From: Actinomycetes bacterium
GTDB lineage: Bacteria > Actinomycetota > Acidimicrobiia > Spongiisociales > UBA4744
NCBI GenBank assembly: GCA_024641205.1
Contig: JAHEDM010000063.1
Span: forward strand, 1 to 9,807
Direction of reading: 5' to 3'
Length of the DNA: 9,807 nt
Position numbers and translations under genes: made by a program. The notes beneath the pieces were generated by a model, which was not told the origin of the DNA, searched no databases, and saw only the letters and a program-made list of their open reading frames with translations. This document shows, in pieces, positions 1 through 5,632 of the stretch (position 1 is the stretch's first letter; every line of letters begins with the position of its first letter).

Positions 1-419
1 TTCCCGGACATGAAACCGACCATCCGCACCGCACCCGGCTGGCCCTTCGCCTGGTTGGCATCGCCTTCGGCGTTCTGGCGATTGCCTTGGCCTTGCTTGC
101 CACGAATGACCTGATAACCGGGCGGCGCCCCGACGAATCACCCTGGGGTATCGCCTACCTCGTCGCAGCGGCAGCGGTGATGTTCGGGTTGTCGGCGGTC
201 AAACGCCGGACGGCCGATCAGCTCGACTCTGCACCGCTTCGGTCGGAAGCAACGATGACTCTGTTGGATGGGTTCCTGGCCACCGCCACGCTGATTGGTT
301 TGACCCTCAATGCCGTGGTCGGATGGTGGTGGGCGGACCCGAGCGCAGCATTGATCGTCGCAGTGGCAGCCGCCAACGAGGCCAGGGAGAACTGGGGAGC
401 AGCCTCCGAGATCGACTGA
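1..419 (+). CDS. Cation-efflux-family-like membrane protein, C-terminal part (5' end outside window)
   Basis: The open frame runs in from the left edge (first full codon at base 3) and ends with TGA at 417-419, leaving about 138 residues. The visible part has a hydrophobic helix (LALRLVGIAFGVLAIALALL), a short polar loop, a second helix around AYLVAAAAVMFGLSAV, a basic KRRTA segment, then LRSEATMTLLDGFLA and a final hydrophobic stretch containing LNAVVGWWWADPSAALI. The S-[DE]-A ... GWWWADP pattern is what I know from the transmembrane domain of small cation diffusion facilitator (CDF)-like proteins in actinobacteria. Those proteins exchange divalent metal ions across the cytoplasmic membrane. 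No cytoplasmic CDF C-terminal domain follows, so this belongs to the short type. TTG at 87 or a later ATG could start a smaller protein, but the family similarity begins upstream, so I treat it as truncated by the window. It converges with the metallophosphoesterase gene and shows no link to the compartment operon. Confidence 0.75.
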   Translation, partial: PGHETDHPHRTRLALRLVGIAFGVLAIALALLATNDLITGRRPDESPWGIAYLVAAAAVMFGLSAVKRRTADQLDSAPLRSEATMTLLDGFLATATLIGLTLNAVVGWWWADPSAALIVAVAAANEARENWGAASEID

Positions 420-434
420 AAACCTCAGAAGGGT

Positions 435-458
435 TCACCACATCGCTGGTGACACCAG
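435..458. other. Two overlapping inverted repeats after the efflux gene
   Basis: TCACCA (435-440) pairs with TGGTGA (447-452) around a 6-base loop, and CTGGTG (446-451) pairs with CACCAG (453-458) around one central base. The middle arm is shared, so only one hairpin can form at a time. This lies 16 bases after the stop codon of the plus-strand gene. There is no T-tract, so it is at most a weak or Rho-assisted transcript end. Nothing else is seen in the 420-591 gap apart from the weak hairpin at 582-597. Confidence 0.3.
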
Positions 459-581
459 TCGACCCATTCAGCGCCAAGCAACAAGTCGTCCGGCGACCCG
501 CCGCGGGCAGTTCTTCTGTCACCACGCAAAGGTCGGACCAAGAACCGACAGAGTCGAGGATTGCGAATACTCTCCGCCGGG

Positions 582-597
582 AAAACCCTTCTCAGGG
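582..597 (-). terminator. Weak candidate intrinsic terminator of the metallophosphoesterase gene
   Basis: Read on the minus strand, CCCT-GAGA-AGGG forms a 4-bp stem closed by a GNRA-type tetraloop and is followed directly by TTTT. The stop codon TGA (594-592) lies inside the hairpin. The stem is short, so strength is doubtful, but the position at the gene end and the T-run fit a terminator. Confidence 0.35.
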
Positions 598-1557
598 GTG
601 CAGCGGTAGGGAGAATTCGTCGATGACCTCGCCGTCCGGCGCGAGCGCCTCCACAGTGATGCCATCGGCGGTGATGTGGAGGCCCACGAAATGGTGGTGG
701 GTGTCGTCACCGACCAGCGGCTGCAGGGTCCCGCTTGGGCAGGTCCCGATTTCGTAGAGGGTGCGCCCACCCCCGCCGGTCACCACATACGTGACGCCGT
801 TCAGCTCGAAGCGCTCGTAATCGTGGTCGTGCCCGTTGAGGACGAGGTCGACGCCGTGAGCCTCGAACAAGGGGGCCCAGGTGGAGATCGCCGCTCCCGT
901 GCTGCCGTGCGAAGCACACGATAAGGCGGGTTGGTGAAAGCTGACAATGAGCGGTCCGTTCCGTGGCTCGGAGAGCACCGATTCGAGCCACGCCAGCTGG
1001 TCGGGATCCTCCACCTGGTTGGCGTCGAGCACGATGAGGGTGGCCTCCCCGAGCTGCGCTTCGTACCAACGGCCCGGAGGGTCGAGGGCGTCAGCCACCG
1101 CCTCGCGACGTGACGACGACTCCAGATCGTGCTTCCCCCAGGCGGCGTAGACCGGGATCCCCATCGCAACCACCCACCCGAACGGCTCTTCCCAGGCCGC
1201 CGCGACGTCGTCGGTATACAGGTTGTCGCCGGTGGTCACCAGCGCTGCGATCGGCGTCATCGAGGCGTAATCCTCCATGGCGGCGGCCACTGCCCGTTCA
1301 TTGCCGCCCCCATCTCCGAAATCACCGATCACCAGGATGTTCGTCGGTTGCGGTGCGGTGGTGGTGGTGGTGGTGGTGGTCGTTGTCGTCGTGACGTCTG
1401 CGGTGCTGTTCGAAGGCGACGTGCCGTCAGAGGCCGCAGTTGTCGGTAGGGATGACAACGTCGACGTCTCGGTCCAGGATACGGAGCCGCAGGCGGCGAG
1501 GAACACCGCGGCGATGATGAGGCCGGCGATGGTCCCGTTTCGGGGCGATTGCGTCAT
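592..1557 (-). CDS. Secreted lipoprotein metallophosphoesterase, purple-acid-phosphatase-like
   Basis: A 321-residue protein. A hydrophobic N-terminal segment ends in the lipobox LAAC with Cys23, so it should be a lipid-anchored protein on the outer face of the membrane. Residues 24-72 form a Ser/Thr-rich linker with 12 consecutive Thr (56-67). The calcineurin-like phosphoesterase domain follows with the five ordered motifs of purple acid phosphatases: GDFGD (D79), GDNLY (D111, Y114), GKHD (141-144), FHQP (H208) and GHDHDYER (H243, H245). Family role: two-metal hydrolysis of phosphoesters outside the cell. The third motif is normally GNHD or GNHE, whose Asn bridges or binds metal; here Lys142 takes that place, so activity is uncertain. 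The ATG at 1557 gives a proper signal peptide. A TAACAT box ends 6 bases before the ATG, suggesting a leaderless message. It follows the compartment operon on the same strand but is probably separate from it. Confidence 0.88.
   Translation of the reverse strand: MTQSPRNGTIAGLIIAAVFLAACGSVSWTETSTLSSLPTTAASDGTSPSNSTADVTTTTTTTTTTTTAPQPTNILVIGDFGDGGGNERAVAAAMEDYASMTPIAALVTTGDNLYTDDVAAAWEEPFGWVVAMGIPVYAAWGKHDLESSSRREAVADALDPPGRWYEAQLGEATLIVLDANQVEDPDQLAWLESVLSEPRNGPLIVSFHQPALSCASHGSTGAAISTWAPLFEAHGVDLVLNGHDHDYERFELNGVTYVVTGGGGRTLYEIGTCPSGTLQPLVGDDTHHHFVGLHITADGITVEALAPDGEVIDEFSLPLHP
1357..1380. repeat. (GGT)8 trinucleotide microsatellite inside the metallophosphoesterase gene
   Basis: Eight perfect GGT units on the plus strand, read as eight ACC Thr codons in the gene. 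Four further Thr codons (ACG, ACA, ACG, ACG) bring the Thr run to 12. Gain or loss of units would change linker length without breaking the frame. Confidence 0.9.
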
Positions 1558-1563
1558 CGAGCA

Positions 1564-1569
1564 ATGTTA
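1564..1569 (-). promoter_or_regulatory. Candidate -10 box (TAACAT) of a leaderless metallophosphoesterase transcript
   Basis: On the minus strand TAACAT fits the TANNNT consensus and is followed by six bases (TGCTCG) and then the ATG at 1557. That spacing puts transcription start at about the A of the ATG, a common arrangement in actinobacteria. There is no good Shine-Dalgarno sequence and no clear -35 element. The 115-base gap (1558-1672) otherwise holds only a short GTCCG-N3-CGGAC inverted repeat at 1650-1662, without a T-tract. Confidence 0.4.
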
Positions 1570-1672
1570 TGTTCCGTCCCTTGCTATCGATTCAGAGGTG
1601 CGGCGGACCGGCTCGTGGTGCTCATTCCGAGCGGCCGATTCGTGGATTCGTCCGAGCCGGACCAGACCAGTC

Positions 1673-1969
1673 CTACATCCCCGGGGCAACCACCAGAGCG
1701 CCGTCGACGACCATCTCGTCGACGATGCCGACGATTACGGCCCTGATCGGGGCGGTTCGCTGTTGAACGATCTGGCGGGCGCCGGTGCCTTCGTCGAGGA
1801 TCAGCACCACCTCACCCGCTCCGGCGTCCACTGCATCAACGGCAATCGTGTATCCGCCGGTCGGCCGGCCGTCGGTTCCGAGAAGATCGCACAGCAACAG
1901 TTTCCGGTTATCAAAGACCGGCGAGTTGATGGTGGAGACCACCGTGCCGACCACGCGCCCGATCTTCAC
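1673..1969 (-). CDS. BMC-P shell vertex protein (EutN/CcmL family), third copy
   Basis: A 98-residue protein of the EutN/CcmL fold, which forms pentamers that cap the vertices of microcompartment shells. The family N-terminus is clear (MKIGRVVGTVVST), followed by a GGYTIAVDAVDAGAGEVVLI core and the C-terminal strand AVIVGIVDEM; the length is typical. The start is GTG, read as Met, and it overlaps the stop of the previous gene as GTGA, so the two are probably translationally coupled. It is the last gene of the operon; its TAG stop is at 1675-1673. It is one of three non-identical BMC-P genes here and is closer to the canonical sequence (GGY, GxGEVVL) than the copy just upstream. Shell role is certain by family; its specific position or partner is not. 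Confidence 0.95.
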   Translation of the reverse strand: MKIGRVVGTVVSTINSPVFDNRKLLLCDLLGTDGRPTGGYTIAVDAVDAGAGEVVLILDEGTGARQIVQQRTAPIRAVIVGIVDEMVVDGALVVAPGM

Positions 1970-2253
1970 GATCCCGACCCCGTTGACAATTCCTCGGCCG
2001 CATCGACAATACCGACGATGGCATGGTCCACCGGAACGAAGGTCTCGGGAAGGGCCTGAGCGGCTTCGCGCGAACCGACGAAGTAGACCAACTCGCCCGG
2101 CCCGGCCATGTGCACGGCGTCGGCGGCCACGACGGGGCGCCCCTCCGGTTCCTGGTGCCGATCGAGGGGCTGCACGATGAGAAGCTTGATGCCCTCCAGG
2201 CCTTCGTACTTCATGGTGGCCACAACGGTCCCGATCACCCGGCCCATCTGCAT
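1966..2253 (-). CDS. BMC-P shell vertex protein (EutN/CcmL family), second copy
   Basis: I take the ATG at 2253, giving 95 residues starting MQMGRVIGTVVATMKYEGLE. Longer readings extend into the previous BMC-T gene and add sequence with no family resemblance. A purine-rich AAGGTGAG lies 7 bases before this ATG, four bases separate it from the previous stop, and the next ATG (2247) is the alternative. EutN/CcmL features are the N-terminal GRVIGTVVAT, the central VVAADAVHMAGPGELVYF and the C-terminal HAIVGIVDAAEEL. It is more divergent than its sisters: the usual GGY before the central strand is replaced by GRP, and the GSSAR-type loop by GSREAAQ. It should form pentamers, perhaps mixed or alternative vertices. 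It ends in a GTGA overlap with the third BMC-P gene. Confidence 0.93.
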   Translation of the reverse strand: MQMGRVIGTVVATMKYEGLEGIKLLIVQPLDRHQEPEGRPVVAADAVHMAGPGELVYFVGSREAAQALPETFVPVDHAIVGIVDAAEELSTGSGS

Positions 2254-2257
2254 GGCG

Positions 2258-2848
2258 CTACTCACCTTCCCGACGAACAACTTCTTCGAAACGGCCGTCG
2301 ACGGCCAGGTTGTCGAGCATCTCCGAATGGAGTTGGGCGATGACCGTGTTCCTGACCAGCTGCTGGCTGACCCGAGCCGAACCAATGGCGACACCCGCTT
2401 CCACATCAGCGACCGAGCCACCAAACAGCAGGTAACCCTTGCCACCCAGCCCGTCGGCCATTCTCAGCTCCCGCAGCGTTACCCGGGCGCCTTTCACCCC
2501 AGCATCGGCTGCTTGGATGATGGCCGCCACCGTGGTGGTTTCGATGACGCCGAGCGCTTCCCCTTCGTCGCTTCGTCGTGCCCCGGCCACGGACGCAACA
2601 ACATCTGGGTGAACGTCTGGCAGAAACACGACATCGACCAGCGAACCCGATTCCGTCGATCGGGCAGCGTCGATCGCCTCTTCGACATCGGCTACGTTCC
2701 CGCCGATCAATACCAGATACTTGCCGGGTTGAACGGTGCCCGCCTTGAGGAGATCTAGCGGAGCCCGTTTGACCATGGCATCGCCTGCCGCGATGCCTAC
2801 AGCGATTGAGTCGAATTCGAGGAGGGCGAGGGCCGGTTGAATGATCAC
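2258..2848 (-). CDS. BMC-T shell trimer, single-layer type (tandem BMC domains)
   Basis: A 196-residue protein with two fused BMC domains (Pfam PF00936), forming a trimer that acts as a pseudohexameric shell tile. Domain 1 (about 5-70) reads LALLEFDSIAVGIAAGDAMV with pore-side loop TVQPGKYLVLIGG. Domain 2 (about 97-180) reads EALGVIETTTVAAIIQAADA with loop GLGGKGYLLFGG. Overall layout and sequence remind me of the Haliangium ochraceum BMC-T HO-5812. The start is GTG, overlapping the TGA of the aldehyde dehydrogenase gene as GTGA, which indicates translational coupling; the protein reads MIIQPALALLE from there. The next BMC-P starts 4 bases after the TAG stop. BMC-T pores of this kind can be larger than BMC-H pores and are thought to pass bigger metabolites or cofactors; that role here is inferred. 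Confidence 0.94.
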   Translation of the reverse strand: MIIQPALALLEFDSIAVGIAAGDAMVKRAPLDLLKAGTVQPGKYLVLIGGNVADVEEAIDAARSTESGSLVDVVFLPDVHPDVVASVAGARRSDEGEALGVIETTTVAAIIQAADAGVKGARVTLRELRMADGLGGKGYLLFGGSVADVEAGVAIGSARVSQQLVRNTVIAQLHSEMLDNLAVDGRFEEVVRREGE

Positions 2849-4305
2849 ACGATCCTCAAAGCACCGACCACGGTGATTCGCCGCTCACGCGAGAAACTGC
2901 GCGGCCTCGTCAATCCGTGACCGGTTGGGCTGGCTATCGAGAACGACGAAAACCCTTCTCCCCCTTCGCCGAGTCCGGCATAGTTCGGCCCGTTGGCAAC
3001 GAAGATGCTGCAGTTCATGGCGAGGGCCATGTTGGTGATGGTCTGCACGTTGGTCGAGTGGATCGAGGCAGTGTGCCGGAACCCGTGCTCGGATTTGACG
3101 GCCAGCTCGATGGCCCGCTCCACATCTTTCACCCGCACCACCGGCAGGACCGGCATCATCTGCTCGGTCCACACCAGATTGTGCTCTTGTGGCACTTCCG
3201 CCACGACCAGACGCACGTCGTCACCTACCTGGATCCCGATCTCGGCGAGGATCACGCCGGCGTTCTTTCCGATGAAGGCCGGGTTGATGACTCCCGGTTT
3301 CCGGGGCGGGCCCATCTCTTGGAAGATCACCCGTTCGAGCCGCTTCAGCTCGTGCTCCTTCAGCACGTAGGCCCCGTTCTGGGCCATCGACCGCACGAGG
3401 CGGTCGGCGATGGTATCGACGGCGATGGTGGTTTTCTCGTCGACGCAGATGATGTTGTTGTCGAGCGAGGCTCCCGCCACGATGTCGCGCCCGGCCTTGT
3501 CCACGTCGGCGGTTTGATCGACAACGGCGGGAGGATTGCCTGGTCCGGCGGCGATCACCACTTTGTCGGTGCGCATGGCTTCCCGCACCACTGCCGGGCC
3601 GCCGGTCACCAACAGGAGGGCAACGTCCGGATGGTTCATGACCTCTTTGGCACTGTCGATGGTGGGGTTGGGGATGGCCGTGACCAGATCGGGTGGGCCG
3701 CCCCCGGCCTGAATCGCCCGGTTCAATAAGCGGATGTTTTCGGCGGATACCGCTTTGGCACTGGGATGCACGTTGAAGACGACTGCGTTTCCTGCGGAAA
3801 CAATCGAGATCGTGTTGTTGATGATGGTTGAGGTCGGGTTGGTGGTCGGGGTTATCGCGCCCACGACTCCGTAAGGAGCGAACTCGGTCACCATCATCCC
3901 CTGATCTCCGGTCACGGCCTCCAGCTCGAGATCTTCCGGCCCGGGGGCGCGAGTGGTGACGAGACGATTCTTGAGGATCTTGTCGGTCACCCGACCAAGC
4001 CCGGTCTCGGCATGGGCCATCTCGGCCAACCGCTCGGCATTCTCCAACATGGAAGCTCGGACTGAGGCGATGATGGCTTTGCGGCCCTCGAGACCCTGCC
4101 GCTGATAGTGGAGGAAGGCCCGGCGAGCGGCGGCCACCGCCTCGTCAATAGCGCCGTAGATCCCGTCGCCCAGCTCAACCTGCTCGGCAGCTTCCAGCTG
4201 CTTCTCGGCGCGCAGCTTCGCTCCCTGACCATTGGCAACCGTGCCAATCCGCAGATTGACTCGTTCGATGATGTCCTGAATCTGCTGTTCGCTCAGCGTC
4301 GCCAT
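2845..4305 (-). CDS. CoA-acylating aldehyde dehydrogenase of the microcompartment (PduP/EutE-like)
   Basis: A 486-residue enzyme predicted to turn an aldehyde plus CoA and NAD+ into acyl-CoA and NADH; with DeoC as neighbour the likely aldehyde is acetaldehyde. Seen in the sequence: TTNP (154-157), TGGPAVV (234-240), the AGPGNPPAVVD loop (253-263), catalytic Cys287 in LDNNIICVDEK, and a PduP-like C-terminal region with GEGFSSFSIASPTG. Residues 4-20 (LSEQQIQDIIERVNLRI) form an amphipathic helix joined by a loose linker, the usual encapsulation peptide. I chose ATG at 4305, which has AGGAGG three bases upstream; a longer frame to 4368 would add 21 unrelated residues and overlap the previous gene. 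It lies 16 bases after a BMC-P gene and overlaps the BMC-T start by four bases. Length and motifs are intact. Preference for acetaldehyde over longer aldehydes is an inference from context. Confidence 0.96.
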   Translation of the reverse strand: MATLSEQQIQDIIERVNLRIGTVANGQGAKLRAEKQLEAAEQVELGDGIYGAIDEAVAAARRAFLHYQRQGLEGRKAIIASVRASMLENAERLAEMAHAETGLGRVTDKILKNRLVTTRAPGPEDLELEAVTGDQGMMVTEFAPYGVVGAITPTTNPTSTIINNTISIVSAGNAVVFNVHPSAKAVSAENIRLLNRAIQAGGGPPDLVTAIPNPTIDSAKEVMNHPDVALLLVTGGPAVVREAMRTDKVVIAAGPGNPPAVVDQTADVDKAGRDIVAGASLDNNIICVDEKTTIAVDTIADRLVRSMAQNGAYVLKEHELKRLERVIFQEMGPPRKPGVINPAFIGKNAGVILAEIGIQVGDDVRLVVAEVPQEHNLVWTEQMMPVLPVVRVKDVERAIELAVKSEHGFRHTASIHSTNVQTITNMALAMNCSIFVANGPNYAGLGEGGEGFSSFSIASPTGHGLTRPRSFSRERRITVVGALRIV

Positions 4306-4321
4306 GAGCCTCCTCGGCGTT

Positions 4322-4609
4322 CTACTTGCGCCACACCTCGGTGCCGCCGACTTCCCAGGTATCAACAATTGCCATGATCACGGCATCACAGGGGCGGTTG
4401 TTGGTCAGCACCGTCTGACGGGCAGAACTGCCGGTTGCGTACAGCACTACTTCGCCTACCCCTGCTCCGACTGCGTCGGCGGCCACGACATACCCGCCGG
4501 TTTCCTTGTTGTCCACATCGAGTTGACGCACCACAAGGAACTTGAGCCCTTCGAGGTTCGCTTCCTTCTGGCTGGCGACCAGCGTTCCCGCTACGCGTCC
4601 AAGCAGCAT
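4322..4609 (-). CDS. BMC-P shell vertex protein (EutN/CcmL family), first copy
   Basis: A 95-residue EutN/CcmL-type pentamer protein that closes shell vertices. Family features in order: MLLGRVAGTLVASQKEANLE, LKFLVVRQLD, TGGYVVAADAVGAGVGEVVL, the GSSARQT loop, and the C-terminal AVIMAIVDTWEV. This copy is the most canonical of the three. The ATG at 4609 is preceded by GGAGG at good spacing. The gene follows BMC-H after a 67-base gap with two GC-rich hairpins, the longest gap in the operon, and is followed 16 bases later by the aldehyde dehydrogenase. The spacing suggests its expression is set apart from the abundant BMC-H tile, as expected for a protein needed at only 12 vertices per shell. 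Confidence 0.96.
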   Translation of the reverse strand: MLLGRVAGTLVASQKEANLEGLKFLVVRQLDVDNKETGGYVVAADAVGAGVGEVVLYATGSSARQTVLTNNRPCDAVIMAIVDTWEVGGTEVWRK

Positions 4610-4630
4610 TACATCCTCCGTCCGAAGTAG

Positions 4631-4673
4631 GCCGAAGCCCGGCAGGTCTGCCGAGCCCCAACGAGGCTCCGGC
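4631..4673 (-). promoter_or_regulatory. Paired GC-rich hairpins between BMC-H and BMC-P genes
   Basis: On the minus strand, the first hairpin (4673-4650) pairs GCC-GAGCC with GGCTC-GGC, an 8-bp stem with one bulged G around a 7-base loop. The second (4643-4631) pairs GCCG with CGGC around GGCTT. Neither is followed by a run of T. They begin just after the BMC-H stop and lie before the GGAGG of the BMC-P gene. They could protect the 3' end of an upstream-rich transcript or cause partial termination, favouring BMC-H over downstream genes. Confidence 0.45.
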
Positions 4674-4676
4674 TGT

Positions 4677-4979
4677 CTAGCCCATCTCTGCTTCGGCTTC
4701 TTCTGCGCGTCCCAGCGGAAGCACCAGATCGATGTTGACGTGCGGCCGGGCGATCACATGGGTAGAGATCACTTCGCCCACTTTTTCGGCGCTGCGTACG
4801 CCGGCATCGATAGCCGCTTTCACGGCGGCCACATCGCCACGCACGATGGCAGTTACGTAGCCACCGCCCGTCTTCTCGTAGCTGACGAGTTCGACTTTGG
4901 CCGCTTTGACCATGGCGTCGGCCGCTTCGACCATCGCCGCAAAGCCTCTCGCTTCGATCATTCCCAGGGCTTCAGCCAT
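4677..4979 (-). CDS. BMC-H hexameric shell protein (PduA/CcmK type)
   Basis: A 100-residue single-domain BMC protein (PF00936), the main hexagonal tile of the shell. The N-terminal strand and helix are canonical (MAEALGMIEARGFAAMVEAA, then DAMVKAAKVELV), as is the pore loop EKTGGGYVTAIVRGDVAAV, with Gly38-Gly39-Gly40 where PduA-type proteins often have GSG. The only fully glycine pore edge suggests a small uncharged opening suited to polar sugar phosphates or small anions; this is inference. The C-terminus ends in a charged helix (GRAEEAEAEMG). The ATG at 4979 has a strong AAGGAGAGGG upstream, the best ribosome site of the operon, in keeping with the high copy number needed. It is the only BMC-H gene in the window and follows the CcmP-like BMC-T after 20 bases. 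Confidence 0.97.
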   Translation of the reverse strand: MAEALGMIEARGFAAMVEAADAMVKAAKVELVSYEKTGGGYVTAIVRGDVAAVKAAIDAGVRSAEKVGEVISTHVIARPHVNIDLVLPLGRAEEAEAEMG

Positions 4980-4999
4980 ACATCCCTCTCCTTCTCTTT

Positions 5000-5632
5000 C
5001 TACTTACTTGGAGATTCTTTGCCTTCGAGGCCTTCGATGGCGGCTACGGCCGCCCGCCAACCGACGTCGATATCCCGTTCTTCGCCACCGAGGTACACGC
5101 GTCCCATCGAACCAAAGGCCCGGACTTCCAGAACGTTGATCTCGGCTGCTTTCTCGGCCTCGTTGGCGGCCAGCGGAGCATAGGCAGCGGGTTCGAGTTC
5201 GAGGACATACAGCGTCTGACCGGGAATGATCATTTGGCCGTGGCGCATCCGATTGATCAATTGGGCCTGATGGTCATCGATCCGGCGAATTATCTGGCTG
5301 GAAAGGATCCTGGGCTTGGTGCGATCGGTTTCCTCGTGCTCGATGGCTTCGAGGATGGCCCGTCCGGCGGCGCGCGTCTCTGCTTGATCCTCAGAATGGA
5401 TCTCGAGCATCCCGTAGTACCGCTCGACGATCTGCATCCCCGGCCTGACCCTGGTCGCTTTGAGGGCGATATCCGTGAGACGGTTGATCTCGATACCGGG
5501 GGCGATTTCGACGTACAGGGAAGCATCGCCGGCCAAGGGAAGGAAACCTTGCGCAATGGTCCCCAAGAACGCCGCATATTGCGGTTGCAGGCTGTCCAGG
5601 AACGCGTAGGCGCGCAGTTCAATATTGCTCAC
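5000..5632 (-). CDS. BMC-T shell trimer, double-layer gated type (CcmP/CsoS1D-like)
   Basis: A 210-residue tandem-domain BMC protein. From memory it closely resembles CcmP of beta-carboxysomes and the BMC part of CsoS1D: ELRAYAFLDSLQPQYAAFLG, LPLAGDASLYVEIAPGIEI, then LTDIALKATRVRPGMQIVER in domain 1; SSQIIRRIDDHQAQLINR, PAAYAPLAANEAEKAA and LEVRAFGSMGRVYLGGEERD in domain 2. Trimers of this family stack face to face and have a large central pore that is open or closed. The Glu-Arg pair known to gate that pore is present as Glu70-Arg71 in IVERYYG. The start is GTG at 5632, with GGAGGGGGG about 8 bases upstream, and it overlaps the end of deoC by 14 bases. Ends TAG, 20 bases before BMC-H. In this operon it is the likely port for large substrates such as CoA, NAD or sugar phosphate; that role is inferred. 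Confidence 0.92.
   Translation of the reverse strand: MSNIELRAYAFLDSLQPQYAAFLGTIAQGFLPLAGDASLYVEIAPGIEINRLTDIALKATRVRPGMQIVERYYGMLEIHSEDQAETRAAGRAILEAIEHEETDRTKPRILSSQIIRRIDDHQAQLINRMRHGQMIIPGQTLYVLELEPAAYAPLAANEAEKAAEINVLEVRAFGSMGRVYLGGEERDIDVGWRAAVAAIEGLEGKESPSK

Noticed and set aside
307..757. Overlapping small open frames on both strands across the first intergenic gap
   Set aside because: They run across the ends of two recognised genes in other frames, lack ribosome sites and show no family features.
1650..1662. GTCCG-AGC-CGGAC hairpin after the operon as a terminator
   Set aside because: Only five base pairs with a three-base loop and no T-run; too weak to call as the operon terminator.
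2917..3729. Plus-strand open frame of 270 codons opposite the aldehyde dehydrogenase
   Set aside because: The minus strand carries clear dehydrogenase motifs across the whole span; the plus frame is a high-GC antisense artefact.
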